Shown here one piece after another: positions 1-5,911 of a DNA stretch of 14,405 nucleotides. This stretch comes from Firm-04 sp964463355 (GTDB lineage Bacteria; Bacillota; Clostridia; Oscillospirales; Ruminococcaceae): positions 1-14,405 of the forward strand of contig CAYXBP010000034.1 of the NCBI GenBank assembly GCA_964463355.1, written 5' to 3'. Made by a program: the position numbers and the translations under genes. Positions within the stretch are counted from its first letter, which is position 1. The number at the start of each line of letters is the position of its first letter. The notes under the pieces are model-generated. The model was not told the DNA's origin. It made no database searches and was given only the letters and a program-made list of their open reading frames with translations.

Positions 1-63
1 AAACCCTTGCTGGTTGTAAGGTTTTACCCGACCAATTATATTGTAACAGGAGGAATTTGATTC

Positions 64-1158
64 ATGAAACTCGGAATGGTCGGCTTGCCCAATGTGGGCA
101 AAAGTACGCTGTTCAATGCTCTGACCAACGCGGGAGCAGAGTCCGCGAACTATCCCTTTTGCACTATTGATAAGAATGTCGGTATCGTGACCGTGCCGGA
201 TGCCCGTTTGGAGGCACTGGCGAAGCACTATCAGCCAAAGAAATTTACCCCTGCTACCTTGATGTTTGTCGACATTGCTGGTCTGGTTAAGGGTGCTTCC
301 AAGGGCGAGGGCCTGGGCAACCGCTTTTTGGCGGATATCCGCGAAATGGACGCAATCATTCATGTGGTGCGGTGCTTCGAGGACGACAACATCGTTCATG
401 TGGATGGCTCAATTAATGCTGCAAGAGATGTGGAAGTGATTAATCTGGAGCTGGTCTTTTCCGACATCGAGCTGCTGGAACGCCGTATTGACCGTACCAA
501 AAAGCTTGCCAAAGGCGATAAAAAATATCTTGCCGATGTAGAATTGATGGAGCGCCTGCTTGCACATCTCTCTGAGGGCTGCCCCGTGCGCAGCTTCAGC
601 TGTACCGATGAGGAACGAGCAGTGCTGACGGAAACGCCGTTCCTTACCGCAAAGCCTGTGATCTACGCCGCGAATCTTTCTGAGGCGGATTTTTCTGCCG
701 ATTACGAGAATAACGTGAATTATAAAGCCATTTGCGCCATCGCGCAAGCGGAAGGCGCGGCGGTGTTTCCAATTTGCGCACAGATTGAGGCAGAGATTTC
801 TGGCATGAATGAGGAAGATCAGGCGATGTTTTTGGAAGAGCTTGGCTTGCAGCAGTCTGGTCTGAGCCGTATCATTCAGGCGAGTTACGCACTGCTGGGA
901 CTGATATCCTTCCTCACAGGCGGCAGCGATGAGTGCCGTGCATGGACGATTACCCGCGGTACCAGGGCGCCGCAGGCAGCAGGCAAGATCCACAGCGACT
1001 TTGAAAAAGGCTTCATCCGCGCTGAGGTGATCGCGTTTGATGATTTTATGGCTTGCGGCAGTATGGCAGCTGCAAGAGAAAAAGGACTGGTGCGCATGGA
1101 GGGCAAAACCTACGAGGTCGCGGATGGAGATATCATCACGTTCCATTTCACATCTTGA
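64..1158 (+). CDS. ychF: Redox-regulated P-loop ATPase YchF (Obg family)
   Basis: The protein has 364 residues, the usual YchF length. It is a cytoplasmic ribosome-associated P-loop NTPase; the family hydrolyses ATP in preference to GTP and is linked to translation and stress responses. Visible motifs are the Walker A GLPNVGKS (residues 7-14), the G3 motif DIAGL (70-74) and NLSE (204-207) in the place of the GTPase NKxD. The NxxE form is the family hallmark that explains ATP use. The middle coiled-coil insertion lies around residues 125-170 and a TGS domain occupies about 280-363. ATG 64 follows a strong AGGAGGA site at 48-54. The coding region ends just before a terminator/promoter overlap at 1257-1294, so it appears transcriptionally separate from rpmG. 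No convincing promoter was found in the 63 bases upstream, so transcription may begin before the window. The assignment is secure. Confidence 0.97.
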   Translation: MKLGMVGLPNVGKSTLFNALTNAGAESANYPFCTIDKNVGIVTVPDARLEALAKHYQPKKFTPATLMFVDIAGLVKGASKGEGLGNRFLADIREMDAIIHVVRCFEDDNIVHVDGSINAARDVEVINLELVFSDIELLERRIDRTKKLAKGDKKYLADVELMERLLAHLSEGCPVRSFSCTDEERAVLTETPFLTAKPVIYAANLSEADFSADYENNVNYKAICAIAQAEGAAVFPICAQIEAEISGMNEEDQAMFLEELGLQQSGLSRIIQASYALLGLISFLTGGSDECRAWTITRGTRAPQAAGKIHSDFEKGFIRAEVIAFDDFMACGSMAAAREKGLVRMEGKTYEVADGDIITFHFTS

Positions 1159-1256
1159 GGCGTATGACACTGCAAAGCAAACAACGCAATGGAAGATTAT
1201 TTGGACGATTCTTGTAAAAAACGCCTAAAATCGGCGGGAGTTGCTGCGAATTACCG

Positions 1257-1284
1257 AAAGCAGGCTTGACAAAGCCTGCTTTTT
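1257..1284 (+). terminator. Intrinsic terminator of ychF, overlapping the rpmG promoter
   Basis: Arms 1257-1267 and 1272-1282 are perfectly complementary (11 bp), with a four-base GACA loop and five T at 1280-1284. It lies about 100 bp after the ychF stop. The last two bases of the left arm plus the loop spell TTGACA, the -35 box of the downstream promoter. Confidence 0.85.
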
Positions 1285-1294
1285 GTGGTATGAT
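1266..1294 (+). promoter_or_regulatory. Sigma-A type promoter for the rpmG-secE-nusG-rplK-rplA cluster
   Basis: TTGACA at 1266-1271 and TATGAT at 1289-1294 are separated by exactly 17 bases, with TGTGG just before the -10. Initiation is expected near 1301. This is the only strong promoter seen before the cluster. The -35 sits in the stem and loop of the ychF terminator. Confidence 0.85.
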
Positions 1295-1300
1295 TGTACT

Positions 1301-1482
1301 ACCTCTTTGCGGAGATGTCTTTTTTGTGCCCTTTTGCAAGGCGCAGATCATGCCCAAGACGTTGTGCTTGCGTCTGGTGCGATTGACTCCGCAGTGAAAT
1401 AGAGGGAGGCAAACCACTCTGCGACGGATGCGTTGTAAACCAGCAGACGGACGCGGAAAATTCAACACAGGAGGTGCCGACA
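1301..1482 (+). promoter_or_regulatory. Long untranslated leader of the rpmG operon
   Basis: About 180 bases separate the predicted start site from the rpmG ATG, with no credible open frame. Short hairpins can be drawn: GTGCC/GGCGC (1326-1330 with 1340-1344), AGACG/CGTCT (1357-1361 with 1371-1375) and CGCAG/CTGCG (1390-1394 with 1419-1423). It ends in an AGGAGGTG ribosome binding site near 1469-1475. No known riboswitch or T-box consensus was recognised. A ribosomal-protein autoregulatory leader is possible but not shown. Confidence 0.35.
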
Positions 1483-1632
1483 ATGCGTGTGAAAATCACC
1501 CTGGCTTGTACCGAGTGCAAGCGCCGGAACTATGTTTCCAAAAAGAACAAGAAGAATGATCCCGACAGAATCGAAATGAAGAAGCATTGCAGATTCTGCA
1601 ACAAGCACACCATCCATAAGGAAACCAAGTAA
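1483..1632 (+). CDS. rpmG: 50S ribosomal protein L33 (zinc-binding form)
   Basis: This short gene encodes 49 residues, the normal size for L33, a small protein of the large ribosomal subunit. It starts at ATG 1483 after AGGAGGTG and ends with TAA at 1630-1632. Two CxxC pairs, C9/C12 (CTEC) and C36/C39 (CRFC), form the zinc ribbon of the zinc-dependent (C+) paralogue; the zinc-free paralogue lacks them. The rest is rich in Lys and Arg, as expected for an rRNA-binding protein. Placement directly before secE and nusG is the classic Firmicute order. In many bacteria the C+ form is replaced under zinc starvation by a C- paralogue; none is visible here. The assignment rests on the full sequence pattern and on synteny. 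Confidence 0.95.
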   Translation: MRVKITLACTECKRRNYVSKKNKKNDPDRIEMKKHCRFCNKHTIHKETK

Positions 1633-1784
1633 GAACGCTGCTGAAGCCCTTTCCGGCGAAAATGATCGTGGCTGAACATATAGGCTCACGGTAGAAGATG
1701 TCGGTTTTTGCTTCTCGAACGCACGCTTGATGCCACGGGTTAAGCACACTGGTGCAGCATCGAAGGTGTAGAAAGGAACAAGCG

Positions 1785-2039
1785 ATGGCAAAGGACAAAG
1801 AGCTGAAAGCCGCAACCGAGGAGAAGGCCAAAAAGGAAAAAAAGCCTAAGAAATCCGGCGGTGTTGGTAAGTGGTTCAAGGATTTGAAAATAGAGATGAG
1901 CAAGGTCGTATGGCCTTCCAAGAAAACTGTTTTCAACAATAGCGTGGTGGTGCTGGGCGCAATGTTTATCTGCGCACTGTTCACTTTTTTGCTGGACAGA
2001 GGCTTCCTCTGGCTCCTTGAGTTCGCAATCAGCGGCTAA
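1785..2039 (+). CDS. secE: Protein translocase subunit SecE
   Basis: SecE is the small essential membrane subunit that clamps SecY in the SecYEG protein-conducting channel. The 84-residue product has the short Gram-positive form. It opens with a highly charged Lys/Glu-rich cytoplasmic segment (residues 1-26), then the amphipathic conserved region GKWFKDLKIEMSKVVWPSKK (about 28-47) containing the family's W-P-S/T motif, then one transmembrane helix (about 50-72). ATG 1785 is preferred to the in-frame GTG 1752 because GAAAGGA stands seven or so bases upstream, and the product then begins with a typical MAKDK. It follows rpmG by 152 bases and precedes nusG by 69. No tRNA-Trp was found in the rpmG-secE gap, although some Firmicutes have one there. 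Confidence 0.95.
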   Translation: MAKDKELKAATEEKAKKEKKPKKSGGVGKWFKDLKIEMSKVVWPSKKTVFNNSVVVLGAMFICALFTFLLDRGFLWLLEFAISG

Positions 2040-2108
2040 GCAAACGGGTTTTACCCGCAACAACATCATAAACAAACGCGCTTTTGCGCAGAAAGCGGTG
2101 GAAACGCA

Positions 2109-2651
2109 ATGACGAATGAAACCGAAAACAAATCGGCACAGTGGTATGTGCTGCATACCTACTCCGGTTATGAAAACAAGGTTGCGCAAAGCATCATGAA
2201 GTTGGTGGAATATCATAGGCTTCACGACTATATCGTGGAGGTGCAGATTCCCACCGAGCAAGTTCGTGAGATTACCGATGGCAAGGAAAAGGAAGTGACC
2301 CATAAGTTGTTTCCTGGCTATGTCCTTGTCAAAATGATCTATACCGATGAAACTGCCTATTTGCTGCGTACGATACGTGGAATGACAGGCTTTGTCGGCG
2401 CAGACCCGAACAACCCCGTCCCCCTCTCCGAAAAAGAGGTCGCCGCACTTGGCGTCGATTTGGGTACGGTGGTCAAAATCAACCTCAGCGTCGGTGATGC
2501 TGTCCGCATCGTTGGTACCGCAATGGATGGCTTTACTGGCACCGTACAAAGCGTGGATGCTGAAAATGGCATCTGCAATGTACTCGTTTCCATGTTCGGT
2601 CAGGAAACCCCGACCGAGCTGTCGCTCAGCCAAGTTGTTAGACTGGACTGA
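2109..2651 (+). CDS. nusG: Transcription termination/antitermination protein NusG
   Basis: NusG (180 residues, standard length) binds RNA polymerase across the cleft and couples it to Rho, S10 or, in Firmicutes, to sequence-specific pausing. The N-terminal NGN domain (about 10-115) starts with the typical WYVLHTYSGYENKV and includes FPGYVLVKM and the RGMTGFVG segment. The KOW domain (about 127-160) shows VGDAVRIVGTAMDGFTGTV. The ATG at 2109 has only a weak ribosome binding site (GGTGG, 2097-2101), so translation may be coupled to secE or be naturally modest. The position between secE and rplK is the universal bacterial order. The assignment is secure. Confidence 0.97.
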   Translation: MTNETENKSAQWYVLHTYSGYENKVAQSIMKLVEYHRLHDYIVEVQIPTEQVREITDGKEKEVTHKLFPGYVLVKMIYTDETAYLLRTIRGMTGFVGADPNNPVPLSEKEVAALGVDLGTVVKINLSVGDAVRIVGTAMDGFTGTVQSVDAENGICNVLVSMFGQETPTELSLSQVVRLD

Positions 2652-2690
2652 ATTCATTCGAAAGACGGAGCATACACATATTTGCAATGT

Positions 2691-2722
2691 GCCGCGCCCC
2701 GTCGTGGGAGAGATGATGCGGC
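2691..2722 (+). promoter_or_regulatory. Candidate L1-binding element in the rplK leader
   Basis: GCCGC (2691-2695) pairs with GCGGC (2718-2722), and an inner CCC/GGG stem leaves a one-sided internal loop containing GAG and GATGAT. GTGGGAG lies at 2704-2710. Two short stems with an asymmetric loop is the general shape of L1 operators, and in E. coli L1 represses its operon from the rplK leader. Identification is by eye only. Confidence 0.35.
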
Positions 2723-2773
2723 TGATGCTGCATGCATCCCGCCATATACCACATTATTTGGAGGTTAATCACC

Positions 2774-3199
2774 ATGGCACAGAAAGTTGTCGGCTTTGTA
2801 AAGCTTCAGATTCCCGCCGGTAAGGCAACCCCTGCACCTCCTGTCGGCCCTGCACTGGGTCAGCACGGTGTCAACATCATGGGCTTCTGCAAGGAGTTCA
2901 ATGAGCGTACCAAGGATCAGGCAGGTCTGGTCATCCCTGTTGTTATTACTGTTTACGCAGACCGTTCCTTCACCTTTATCACCAAGACTCCACCCGCTCC
3001 CGTTCTCATCAAGAAGGCTTGCGGTATTGATAAGGCTTCCGGTGTGCCCAATAAGACAAAGGTTGCTACTATCACCAAAGAACAGGTTCAGAAGATCGCC
3101 GAGCAAAAGATGCCCGATCTCAATGCAGCATCTCTGGAAGCAGCAATGAGCATGATCGCTGGTACTGCACGCTCAATGGGCATTACTGTCGCTGATTGA
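2774..3199 (+). CDS. rplK: 50S ribosomal protein L11
   Basis: L11 (141 residues, usual length) binds the GTPase-associated region of 23S rRNA at the base of the stalk, where elongation factors and thiostrepton act. The N-terminal domain carries the conserved VKLQIPAGKATPAPPVGPALGQ-type proline-rich segment (residues 8-29). The C-terminal rRNA-binding domain (about 70-141) includes the family's GSGxPNK-like stretch ASGVPNKTKV and ends with GTARSMGI. ATG 2774 is chosen over an upstream in-frame ATG at 2732 because GGAGG (2760-2764) sits nine bases before it and MAQKVVGFVKLQ is the normal N terminus. It lies 122 bases after nusG, and that gap holds a candidate L1 operator. Confidence 0.97.
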   Translation: MAQKVVGFVKLQIPAGKATPAPPVGPALGQHGVNIMGFCKEFNERTKDQAGLVIPVVITVYADRSFTFITKTPPAPVLIKKACGIDKASGVPNKTKVATITKEQVQKIAEQKMPDLNAASLEAAMSMIAGTARSMGITVAD

Positions 3200-3210
3200 A
3201 TTGTTAGAAA

Positions 3211-3298
3211 GACCTACCCCTGCGTCTGCCAGTGGGAGGAGTGATTCCGCTATCCGGCTGCTTATGAATCAGTATGCCGGTACACCACGATTGATGAT
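3211..3298 (+). promoter_or_regulatory. Candidate L1-stalk-mimic leader before rplA
   Basis: GTGG (3232-3235, within GTGGGAGG) pairs with CCAC (3285-3288, within TACACCAC), enclosing the CCGGC/GCCGG hairpin (3254-3258 with 3276-3280). TTGATGATAA follows at 3291. The same words occur in the same order in the L1 stalk of 23S rRNA, as I recall the E. coli sequence: GUGGGAGG, then UACCACC, then UUUGAUG. An alternative upstream hairpin pairs 3213-3222 with 3230-3239 (8 of 10 positions). Its use as an L1 autogenous site is inferred. Confidence 0.45.
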
Positions 3299-3315
3299 AA
3301 GGAGTGTTCAATTAC

Positions 3316-4011
3316 ATGAAACACGGAAAGAAATATGTAGATAGCCTGAAGGCTCTTGAAGCTGCAAAGCTGTATGAGCCAGCTGAGGCTTTGGGTACTG
3401 TTTGCCAATTGGCAAAAGCAAAGTTTGATGAAACCGTTGAGGCTCATATCCGCTTGGGCGTTGATGCTCGTCATGCCGATCAGCAGGTTCGCGGCGCCGT
3501 GGTTCTGCCCAATGGTACTGGTAAGTCTGTTCGCGTGCTGGTTTTCTGCAAGGAGGACAAGTATGAGGCTGCTCAGGCCGCAGGCGCTGAGTATGTCGGC
3601 GGTATGGACTATGTAGAGAAGATCACCAAAGAAGGTTGGATGGACTTTGATGTTGTCATTGCCTCTCCCGATATGATGGGCATTGTTGGTCGTCTGGGTA
3701 AGGTGCTTGGTCCGCGTGGCTTGATGCCGAACCCCAAGGCAGGTACCGTTTCTCCTGATGTTGTCAAGGCTGTTACTGAGGCAAAGGCAGGTAAGATTGA
3801 GTATCGTCTGGATAAGTCTAACATCATTCACTGTCCCATCGGCAAGGTGTCGTTTGGTGCAGAAAAGCTGGAAGAGAACTTCAATACCCTCATTGAGGCA
3901 GTTGTGAAGGCAAAGCCTGCCGCTGCCAAGGGTACTTATCTGCGCTCCGTTACCGTCGCTTCCACCATGGGCGTGGGCGTTCCAGTACAGACCGCGAAGT
4001 ACGGCGCGTGA
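3316..4011 (+). CDS. rplA: 50S ribosomal protein L1
   Basis: L1 (231 residues, normal length) forms the mobile L1 stalk that handles exit of deacylated tRNA, and in many bacteria it represses its own mRNA. Typical features are the N-terminal YVDSLKALE, the GTGKSVRVLVF strand (about 70-80), and the signature SPDMMGIVGRLGKVLGPRGLMPNPKAGTV region (about 118-145). The C-terminal segment has SVTVASTMGVGVPV. ATG 3316 is chosen over GTG 3304 because AAGGAG (3299-3304) lies 11 bases before it and MKHGKKYVD is the usual beginning. The gene is followed by a hairpin and a tRNA rather than by rplJ and rplL, the usual next genes in Firmicutes. Confidence 0.97.
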   Translation: MKHGKKYVDSLKALEAAKLYEPAEALGTVCQLAKAKFDETVEAHIRLGVDARHADQQVRGAVVLPNGTGKSVRVLVFCKEDKYEAAQAAGAEYVGGMDYVEKITKEGWMDFDVVIASPDMMGIVGRLGKVLGPRGLMPNPKAGTVSPDVVKAVTEAKAGKIEYRLDKSNIIHCPIGKVSFGAEKLEENFNTLIEAVVKAKPAAAKGTYLRSVTVASTMGVGVPVQTAKYGA

Positions 4012-4034
4012 TTTTTTCATATGATTCGTTTTGC

Positions 4035-4080
4035 GGGGAAGAGTGCATAGAGCATTCTTCTCCCAAGCGATGATTTTTTT
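4035..4080 (+). terminator. Probable terminator after rplA
   Basis: Arms 4035-4046 and 4052-4064 form a 12-bp stem with one G-U pair and one bulged T, around a five-base loop. The T run (4074-4080) is offset about nine bases downstream, which weakens the call. A second, overlapping hairpin pairs AAGCGAT (4065-4071) with ATCGCTT (4087-4093), and its right arm runs into the next -35 box. Confidence 0.5.
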
Positions 4081-4091
4081 CGCAGAATCGC

Positions 4092-4120
4092 TTGACAAAT
4101 CTTTGCATTTGTGGTATAAT
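4092..4120 (+). promoter_or_regulatory. Consensus sigma-A promoter of tRNA-Lys
   Basis: TTGACA (4092-4097) and TATAAT (4115-4120) are both perfect consensus with a 17-base spacer and TGTGG before the -10. Transcription should begin about seven bases before the mature tRNA 5' end. Confidence 0.93.
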
Positions 4121-4133
4121 AATGCTTGTTCGT

Positions 4134-4209
4134 GAGAAATTAGCTCAGCTGGCAGAGCATCTCCCTTTTAAGGAGAGGGTCGAGGGTTCGAACCCCTCAT
4201 TTCTCACCA
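4134..4209 (+). tRNA. tRNA-Lys (anticodon UUU)
   Basis: The 76-base gene folds as a complete cloverleaf. The acceptor stem is GAGAAAT/ATTTCTC, the D arm is GCTC/GAGC, and the anticodon stem is TCTCC/GGAGA around loop CTTTTAA with anticodon TTT at 4167-4169. The variable loop is GGGTC and the T arm is GAGGG/CCCTC with loop TTCGAAC. The discriminator is A, and CCA is encoded in the DNA (4207-4209). It reads AAA and AAG lysine codons. It is transcribed alone, between its own consensus promoter and a perfect terminator. Confidence 0.97.
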
Positions 4210-4210
4210 T

Positions 4211-4250
4211 AAAATCACGATGGTTTTGATACAATACCATCGTGATTTTT
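4211..4250 (+). terminator. Intrinsic terminator of tRNA-Lys
   Basis: Arms 4211-4224 and 4236-4249 are a perfect 14-bp inverted repeat with an 11-base loop, ending in five T. The left arm begins with AAAA, so the hairpin may also stop transcription from the other strand. The GTG at 4242 that opens the following hydrolase frame lies inside this hairpin and is not a credible start. Confidence 0.92.
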
Positions 4251-4835
4251 GTTTGGAAGAAGCAGAATAAACCTGACATAGTCACTTCGAGAGTTGATAT
4301 AATCGGATGCAGTGGTGGAGTGCTTGTAGCGATTAATGTGGCACTTGAGAATCCTGAGCGTATAGATGCGGTAGTAGCCGATAGCTTTGAAGGCATCAAA
4401 GCAAACGCATCCATTACCGAACAGATTCGCGTTGGACGTAGTTATGCAAAACAGAATGAAGGATTTTGCTCAATGCTGAAGAAGATGCACGGAGATGACT
4501 GGGCAAAGGTGCTTGATGCAGATACAGAAGCAGTAGTGAGTCATGCGAAGGCCGTGGGAAATTTCTTTCATCGCCCATTTTCAGAACTTCAGTGCAAGTT
4601 ACTATTAACGGGCAGTGCCGAAGATGAAATGTTCCCGAAAGGTCATTATGAGGAACTATTCCACAATATCTGTTCTCAGACAAGCTTTGCAGAAAGCTAT
4701 ACTTTCTTACACGGTGGTCATCCTGCCACGATGAGCAATATGGAACAGTTTGTCTTAAGATGCAAAAAAATTTTTTTGATAAACAAATTCCAGTTTAGCG
4801 CGCAGACAGGCTTAGTGCCTTTCGCTATCTTGTAG
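4242..4835 (+). pseudogene. Alpha/beta hydrolase remnant, 5'-truncated and probably 3'-frameshifted
   Basis: The frame encodes the C-terminal two thirds of an alpha/beta-fold hydrolase. It retains the nucleophile elbow GCSGG (Ser at about residue 24), the acid strand LLLTGSAEDEMFP and the histidine loop LHGGHPATMSN, so the catalytic triad residues are all present. The roughly 80-90 residues that normally precede the elbow (first strands, oxyanion loop, HGxxG-like region) are absent, and the frame opens inside the tRNA terminator. No promoter or ribosome binding site is seen. At 4764-4777 an A7T7 run shifts the frame; in the neighbouring frame the end reads FFDKQIPV followed by TAG at 4796-4798, a natural-looking C terminus. 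The present tail to 4835 is probably not native. Substrate unknown. It reads as a decayed gene joined to the tRNA locus by deletion or recombination. Confidence 0.75.
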
Positions 4836-4932
4836 ACCGTGTGTCTTCGCAAATTTGCGTGGATGCGCGTTTTTTTATGTTGCCTTTCAGGTTTTCGGTG
4901 ATGCCTTTCGTAGATAGACTTCTCGACAGACA

Positions 4933-4965
4933 GAAAGCACTTCTTACATGGTAGGAAGTGCTTTC
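4933..4965 (-). terminator. Probable terminator of the MATE-to-fruK operon
   Basis: Arms 4933-4943 and 4955-4965 are perfectly complementary (11 bp, 11-base loop), five bases beyond the kinase stop codon. There is no long T run on either strand (CTTTCTGTC on the - strand), so it may act weakly or bidirectionally, or mainly protect the 3' end. The interval from 4836 to 4932 shows no other gene; a weak GCG-rich hairpin ends in seven T near 4870-4876. Confidence 0.6.
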
Positions 4966-4969
4966 ATCG

Positions 4970-5899
4970 TTATATCATATCTGTATCTTGCATTTGCGCG
5001 TAATAGTAATGGATTGTTTCCTTTTCTGCCAGCCACGGGGAAAACGCAGTAGCCGAGCCACAGGCAATGCCCATGCGCAGACAATCTTTTGCGGAGCCGT
5101 TTTTGGCATAGTTTGCTAGCCATCCCGCCAACATGGAATCTCCTGCACCGACAGTACTTTGCGGTACGCCCTGCGGAGCGACCATGCGGTAGTACTGCTC
5201 ATTTTCAGTAAGTAGAAACGCGCCATCGCCACCCAAAGAGATCAACACATTGCGTGCGCCCATGTTCTGTAAACGTTTGGCATAGTGCAGAAAATCATCC
5301 TTGGAGGCAATGGAGGTTATCTCGAACAGATTGCAGAGTTCTGATAAATTGGGCTTGATAACCAATGGCTGATGAACCAGTGCTGCACGCAGTGCTTCAC
5401 CCTCTGCATCCACGGCAAATTGTACGCCAGTATGCCGCAGGTGTTCCATGATATCGCCATACAGCGAAGCCTTTGCCCCTTTGGGAATGCTGCCTGCAAG
5501 TACAATGATATCGTCTTTACCGTAGGCTTGCAGTTGTGCGATAAGCTTTTGCAGCACCGTTTCACACAGTGTAATGCCACTGCCGTTGACCTCTGTTGTA
5601 CCATCAGCATCGGTTAGTTTTATGTTGATGCGGTTACTGCCCTCCGAGAGCGTCAACCATTGAGCCGGTATCTGCAAATCGTGGACTGCGCGAGCGATCA
5701 TCTGTCCAGTTGTGCCAGCAAGCAGACCGTGCGCGGTAGTCTTTGTGCCCAATCGTTGCAAGATCACGGATACATTGACACCTTTTCCGCCAGGAGTGAG
5801 CTGTTCGGTCGATGTGCGGTTGACTGCATCCTTTTGCAGAGGATGCGTTAGCGATACGGTATAGTCTACCGCAGGATTCAGAGTTACAGTTGCGATCAC
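4970..5899 (-). CDS. fruK: 1-phosphofructokinase-type PfkB-family sugar kinase
   Basis: The 309-residue protein matches the 1-phosphofructokinase/tagatose-6-phosphate kinase branch of the PfkB (ribokinase) fold. It would phosphorylate a sugar phosphate with ATP, most likely fructose 1-phosphate to fructose 1,6-bisphosphate. It begins MIATVTLNPAVDYT, has the substrate-loop motif GGKGVNVS (37-44), GSIPKG (136-141), KPN (182-184) and the C-terminal signature TVGAGDSMLAGW (249-260), whose Asp254 is the catalytic base. The start is GTG, with AAGGAGG at 5907-5913 seven bases upstream; that site overlaps the stop codon of the preceding gene, implying translational coupling. No fructose PTS component or FruR-like regulator is in the window, so the substrate is less certain. 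LacC-type activity is the main alternative. Confidence 0.85.
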   Translation of the reverse strand: MIATVTLNPAVDYTVSLTHPLQKDAVNRTSTEQLTPGGKGVNVSVILQRLGTKTTAHGLLAGTTGQMIARAVHDLQIPAQWLTLSEGSNRINIKLTDADGTTEVNGSGITLCETVLQKLIAQLQAYGKDDIIVLAGSIPKGAKASLYGDIMEHLRHTGVQFAVDAEGEALRAALVHQPLVIKPNLSELCNLFEITSIASKDDFLHYAKRLQNMGARNVLISLGGDGAFLLTENEQYYRMVAPQGVPQSTVGAGDSMLAGWLANYAKNGSAKDCLRMGIACGSATAFSPWLAEKETIHYYYAQMQDTDMI

Positions 5900-5911
5900 A
5901 GCGATGCCTCC

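Noticed and set aside
1..63. Possible ychF promoter (TTGCTG ... TATATT)
   Set aside because: The spacer would be about 24 bases, too long for a sigma-A promoter.
409..1170. Long - strand open frame opposite ychF
   Set aside because: It is a shadow of ychF: histidine/cysteine-rich composition, no ribosome binding site and no recognisable domain.
1189..1269. A 26-codon frame (MEDYLDDSCKKRL...) between ychF and its terminator
   Set aside because: No ribosome binding site precedes the ATG, its stop lies inside the terminator hairpin, and there is no homology or conservation evidence. It may be a remnant, but it is too weak to annotate.
1633..1784. A tRNA-Trp gene expected between rpmG and secE in some Firmicutes
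   Set aside because: No T-arm GGTTCGA-type sequence, acceptor pairing or terminal CCA could be found in the gap.
1740..2687. A 315-codon - strand open frame opposite secE and nusG
   Set aside because: It spans two certain genes and their gap, with no initiation signal and shadow-like composition.
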